Assembly (NCBI GenBank): GCA_007118765.1
Contig: SKQZ01000144.1
Coordinates: 1-9,627 of the forward strand
From: Candidatus Hydrogenedentota bacterium
GTDB taxonomy: Bacteria > Hydrogenedentota > Hydrogenedentia > Hydrogenedentales > CAITNO01
DNA length: 9,627 nt
Direction: 5' to 3'
In this document: piece by piece, positions 7,223 to 9,627 of the stretch
Position numbering within the stretch: position 1 is the first letter of the stretch
Layout of the letters: the number at the start of each line of letters is the position of its first letter
Notes under the pieces: generated by a model
Seen by the model: only the letters and a program-made list of their open reading frames with translations
Databases searched by the model: none
Told to the model about the DNA's origin: nothing
Position numbers and translations under genes: made by a program

Positions 7223-7334
7223 AAGCACACCTAAAAAGTTTATGTTGGTTTAATCTTGTACATCTGTAAAGGATACACGGACTGAATTAACCTTGGTCAT
7301 TTGGTTGATGGAATCGAAGCAAGGGCTCAATAGT
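7223..7334. other. 112-bp intergenic boundary between the sirtuin and the HNH gene
   Basis: This A/T-rich gap separates the GC-rich sirtuin from the lower-GC modification genes and is the likely junction of an acquired segment. It must also hold the sirtuin promoter if that gene is not read through from upstream. AACC...GGTT (from 7289) is the only inverted repeat I see; it is too short and lacks a T-run on the minus strand, so no convincing terminator for the HNH gene was found. Confidence 0.4.
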
Positions 7335-8267
7335 CTATTTTTTGCGATGTATGTTGTCATGACAAACTGTGCATAAGGTACGAAGATTCTCTTGTGTGTT
7401 TTTACCTCCCTTCGAATGGTGTTTTATATGATGCAACTCTAGATGGCGTGGGTCTGAGGGGTTCCACTGGTCATGTGTCCAGCCACACAGAGTGCAGGAA
7501 TAGTTGTCACGCATCAATACGGCCCTCCGTGCGGAGTCTGGAATACTGCGGTCATGCGCAGGACTTTGTCTGTCCTGTTCCAACACATACATGCCCACGC
7601 CTAAATCAGGGCGACCTGTGTTTCTTGTAGCGATTGGCCAACCCAGTTCTGTACGCAGTTCCCGAACGCGTCGGGCCCATTCTGTTTTGTCGTTTGCCAC
7701 ATATCGCAGTTCTTCGCCGGTTACGGGCCTTCCTACGTTTTGCCGCAAGTATTCAATAATCTTCTGTCTTATGCCAACCTTGCTTTTTCGTATATCATTA
7801 GCGATTCGCCAGCGTAAAGCGGCATCCCGATCCTGCATGCTATTGAGTAAAATATACTCTTCGGGACGTAACGTATGCATGTCAATGTGATCAATCTGGG
7901 CATCATTTTCATCCGCCATTTCCTGCAAGGTAACGCCAGATGCTATTGCCCAGCCATATTCCCGTCTCAACTCCCGAATTCGCCGAGGCCAATCCTGTAT
8001 GCCGGATATGACCATCAATTCATCACCGTGTATCACAACAAGCGGGTAACGAAGCAAATACAATAGTATTCTTTCTCTGGCTGCGCAAGCATCTTGTTGA
8101 GGTATAAGTGAGCTTCCTAAATCCCTAAGGGAGTGAAATGCCGGAACCAATGCCAATACTTTGGTACGCAAGTCCTGTTCCTTAATCTGGCGCTCAAAGT
8201 CCCGCAATAGTGCCATGAGTTCCATGTGGATTTTTTCGGGTGTACTTGTCTTTGGTCGTCTTGGCAT
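7335..8267 (-). CDS. HNH endonuclease with two winged-helix-like repeats, probable restriction enzyme
   Basis: The 310-residue protein ends in a clear HNH nuclease domain (about 245-310): C258xxC261, H279-H280 in LELHHIKHH, N294, C299xxC302 and H303. These are the metal-binding and structural-zinc residues of a beta-beta-alpha-metal nuclease. Upstream are two copies of a segment of about 45 residues (66-110 and 168-213), each reading roughly GxEL...W.RR(I/V)REL.R.E.GW.IA, which looks like a winged-helix DNA-binding unit. The N-terminus (1-60) is charged and probably helical. It lies 12 bases after vsr and in the same direction as a C5-cytosine methyltransferase, so the natural reading is the cognate Type II restriction endonuclease. 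A homing or defence nuclease of another type is possible but less likely in this context. GGAG seven bases before the ATG supports the start. The recognition sequence is unknown. Confidence 0.85.
   Translation of the reverse strand: MPRRPKTSTPEKIHMELMALLRDFERQIKEQDLRTKVLALVPAFHSLRDLGSSLIPQQDACAARERILLYLLRYPLVVIHGDELMVISGIQDWPRRIRELRREYGWAIASGVTLQEMADENDAQIDHIDMHTLRPEEYILLNSMQDRDAALRWRIANDIRKSKVGIRQKIIEYLRQNVGRPVTGEELRYVANDKTEWARRVRELRTELGWPIATRNTGRPDLGVGMYVLEQDRQSPAHDRSIPDSARRAVLMRDNYSCTLCGWTHDQWNPSDPRHLELHHIKHHSKGGKNTQENLRTLCTVCHDNIHRKK
7629..7766 (-). repeat. Second copy of the winged-helix-like repeat in the HNH gene
   Basis: Encodes residues 168-213. Shared with the first copy are the G-(D/E)-EL core, the W.RR-(I/V)-REL.R helix and the E.GW.IA end. 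The similarity is at the protein level, so the duplication is old. Confidence 0.65.
7938..8072 (-). repeat. First copy of the winged-helix-like repeat in the HNH gene
   Basis: Encodes residues 66-110, including HGDELMV, WPRRIRELRREYGWAI. The stretch after each copy also looks related (EEYILLNSMQDRDA and GMYVLEQDRQSP), so the duplicated unit may be longer than the part marked. Confidence 0.65.
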
Positions 8268-8279
8268 ATCAGACTCCGT

Positions 8280-8687
8280 CTATGGTTTTAGGAATCTAAC
8301 GAGTTTTGATTGAACTCGGTCAATATCTCGCAGTTCACACTCCCAAATTGTGAGTGTGTTCCAGCCTGCTTTGTTCAGCTTTGTGCGTACCATTTTGTCC
8401 CGCTTTTGCGTCAGGGAAATTTTATTCGCCCAAAATGTTTTGTTAGTTGCCGGAATTCGCCCTTTATGGCACTTTTTATGTCCGTGCCAAAAGCAACCGT
8501 TAACAAACACCACCTTCTTATGTCGTGTGAGAACAATGTCCGGCTTTCCAGGCAGATGAGAAACATGAATGCGAAACCGATAACCCATCCGATGCAAAAG
8601 AGACCGCACTGTTCTCTCTGGCTTGGTATCTTTCCCCTTTATTTGTGCCATTACGCGACTACGTTCTTCTTTGCTGAATATATCCAT
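8280..8687 (-). CDS. vsr: Very short patch repair endonuclease Vsr
   Basis: Vsr nicks DNA beside T:G mismatches that arise when 5-methylcytosine deaminates, starting repair back to C:G, so it protects the sites marked by a C5-cytosine methyltransferase. The 135-residue protein has the family's layout: the helical start FSKEERSRVMAQIKGKDTKPE, with T21 and E24, LPGKPDIV (45-52) with the metal-binding D50, GCFWHGH (64-70) with H68, a probable zinc site using H70 and C73, and WECEL near the end. In E. coli Vsr the residues before GCFWH are T63 and H64; here they are V62 and N63, a variant I believe is common in restriction-linked Vsr proteins. The gene starts 9 bases after the methyltransferase stop. 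No strong ribosome site is visible, so it probably depends on coupled translation. Its composition is A/T-rich relative to the left half of the window. Confidence 0.93.
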   Translation of the reverse strand: MDIFSKEERSRVMAQIKGKDTKPERTVRSLLHRMGYRFRIHVSHLPGKPDIVLTRHKKVVFVNGCFWHGHKKCHKGRIPATNKTFWANKISLTQKRDKMVRTKLNKAGWNTLTIWECELRDIDRVQSKLVRFLKP

Positions 8688-8696
8688 AATGAACGG

Positions 8697-9627
8697 TTAT
8701 TTTTTTGAAAGCCATAGCGAAAAAATCACATCAGCCACGCGTGCGGCCAATACAGGGGGTACAGCGTTTCCGATTTGCTTCGCAATTTGAACCTTTTTGC
8801 CTGAGAATATGAAGTCGTCAGGAAAACTTTGAAAGCGTGCAGCCTCACGATGTGTGATTGGCCTGTGCTGAACAGGATGGAGATAACGTCCCTTTTCCGG
8901 CTTAAAGAATTCGGTACGAATGGTAAATGCGGGCCTATCCCACCACAAACGCCCGAACAAGTCCGTACCGCCCTCTGTCTTTCGTATCCAACAGGCCGGC
9001 GTCAATTCTGGAGCAAGTCTTTGAAGGTCAAAGCGGTTCATGCCTTCCTCAGGAATGGCACGATACCTTTTTTGTGACAATTCTGTCGGATTTCTTCCAA
9101 AATGAAGGTCATACGGTGGAGGAAGGTTGCGGATTTCCGTATCCTCCGGCTCATCAAGATCGCCGATAGCATCTCGGACTGTTCGCCAGGGAAGAGGGTC
9201 CGAAATGCAGTCATTCAATCCTTCCGAAAGGCCCGGAACGTAATGATTTCTTGGGTTATAATGGGTCTTTTTGGGCGGGAAGAACAAACTTGGGTCTTTG
9301 TATCGACAACCTATTATAAATGCCCGCTTTCTTGTCTGCGGAACACCATAATCTGCGGCACACAATACCGCCTCGACAGTTTTAAATCCCATTTGTCGGG
9401 CGAATTCTTTAATTTCGCCGTGTTCAAAAGTATTTAATATCTGTGGGACGTTTTCCATCACAAAGATACCGGCAGTGCTTCTCTGTACCACTTCCATGAA
9501 GGGACGCCAGAGCTGTTTTCGGACATCTCCATCGCGGTTCTTATTCAACAGGCTAAACCCTTGACATGGGGGGCCCCCAATAACCACATCGGCTTCAGGT
9601 ATGGAGGTTTTGCCGGAGTCAAGGATA
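8697..9627 (-). CDS. C5-cytosine-specific DNA methyltransferase (5' partial)
   Basis: This enzyme transfers a methyl group from S-adenosylmethionine to C5 of cytosine within a target site. The frame is open to the window edge, so the true start and motif I (about 60-80 residues) lie outside; 309 residues are visible. Present are motif IV GGPPCQGFS, whose catalytic cysteine codon is at 9564-9566, motif VI MENVP, motif VIII QTRKRAF, motif IX around HREAARFQSFPDDF and motif X QIGNAVPP. The target-recognition region, between QTRKR and RPAFTIRTEF, is about 130 residues and gives no specificity I can read. An apparent start at 9587 is an internal GTG within the motif IV strand (ADVVIGG), not the real start. 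It is the first visible gene of a tight operon with vsr and the HNH nuclease, which fits a Type II restriction-modification system. GC is lower than in the left half, suggesting horizontal origin. Confidence 0.94.
   Translation of the reverse strand, partial: ILDSGKTSIPEADVVIGGPPCQGFSLLNKNRDGDVRKQLWRPFMEVVQRSTAGIFVMENVPQILNTFEHGEIKEFARQMGFKTVEAVLCAADYGVPQTRKRAFIIGCRYKDPSLFFPPKKTHYNPRNHYVPGLSEGLNDCISDPLPWRTVRDAIGDLDEPEDTEIRNLPPPYDLHFGRNPTELSQKRYRAIPEEGMNRFDLQRLAPELTPACWIRKTEGGTDLFGRLWWDRPAFTIRTEFFKPEKGRYLHPVQHRPITHREAARFQSFPDDFIFSGKKVQIAKQIGNAVPPVLAARVADVIFSLWLSKK

Noticed and set aside
6779..7234. Plus-strand frame of 151 codons across the sirtuin
   Set aside because: The opposite strand carries all sirtuin motifs in order, so this is a shadow.
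7289..7306. AACC...GGTT inverted repeat considered as a terminator for the HNH gene
   Set aside because: A 4-bp stem with a 10-base loop and no T-run on the minus strand is too weak.
1..9627. CRISPR array, tRNA or insertion sequence
   Set aside because: No regularly spaced repeats, cloverleaf with CCA-type end, transposase motif or terminal inverted repeats were seen on either strand.

Overview
The window looks like chromosome from a free-living, respiring, Gram-negative-type bacterium, tentatively a member of the PVC group (Verrucomicrobiota, Planctomycetota or relatives). The basis is a System II cytochrome c maturation pair (ResB + CcsA) preceded by a small proline-rich lipoprotein of a type I associate with such genomes, plus a sulfoquinovosidase-like GH31 enzyme with an export signal. 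No rRNA or other phylogenetic marker is present, so this placement is an inference.

Layout. (1) 1-120, plus strand: the 3' end of an unrecognised gene, overlapping by an ATGA the start of (2) 117-2399, a complete GH31 glycosidase of the YihQ/sulfoquinovosidase type with an N-terminal export signal or anchor. A hairpin plus T-run at 2418-2445 probably ends this unit. (3) A promoter-like sequence overlapping a perfect 14-bp palindrome (2470-2502) leads into a plus-strand cluster: lipoprotein (2539-3222), resB (3284-4453) and ccsA (4504-6438). ResB and CcsA together form the haem export/attachment machine of System II; the lipoprotein has no known role in it but is placed as the first gene. (4) 6443-7222, minus strand: a Sir2-family NAD-dependent deacylase, convergent with ccsA with only 4 bp between the stops. 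(5) 7335-9627, minus strand: a restriction-modification module read as C5-cytosine methyltransferase (5' end outside the window), then Vsr mismatch endonuclease, then an HNH endonuclease with a duplicated winged-helix-like domain. The three genes are 9 and 12 bp apart and look like one operon whose promoter lies beyond base 9627.

Base composition changes between the two halves. Two sampled 60-base lines give 57% GC in ccsA (6001-6060) and 43% in vsr (8401-8460), and the modification module is visibly richer in A/T codons. This suggests it was acquired horizontally and joined the older chromosome somewhere in the 112-bp gap 7223-7334. I found no CRISPR array, tRNA, rRNA, insertion sequence or attachment site. 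The best candidates for something undescribed are the HNH protein with two tandem DNA-binding-like units, the altered sulfonate-pocket residue of the GH31 enzyme, and the palindrome-controlled lipoprotein placed in front of resB-ccsA.
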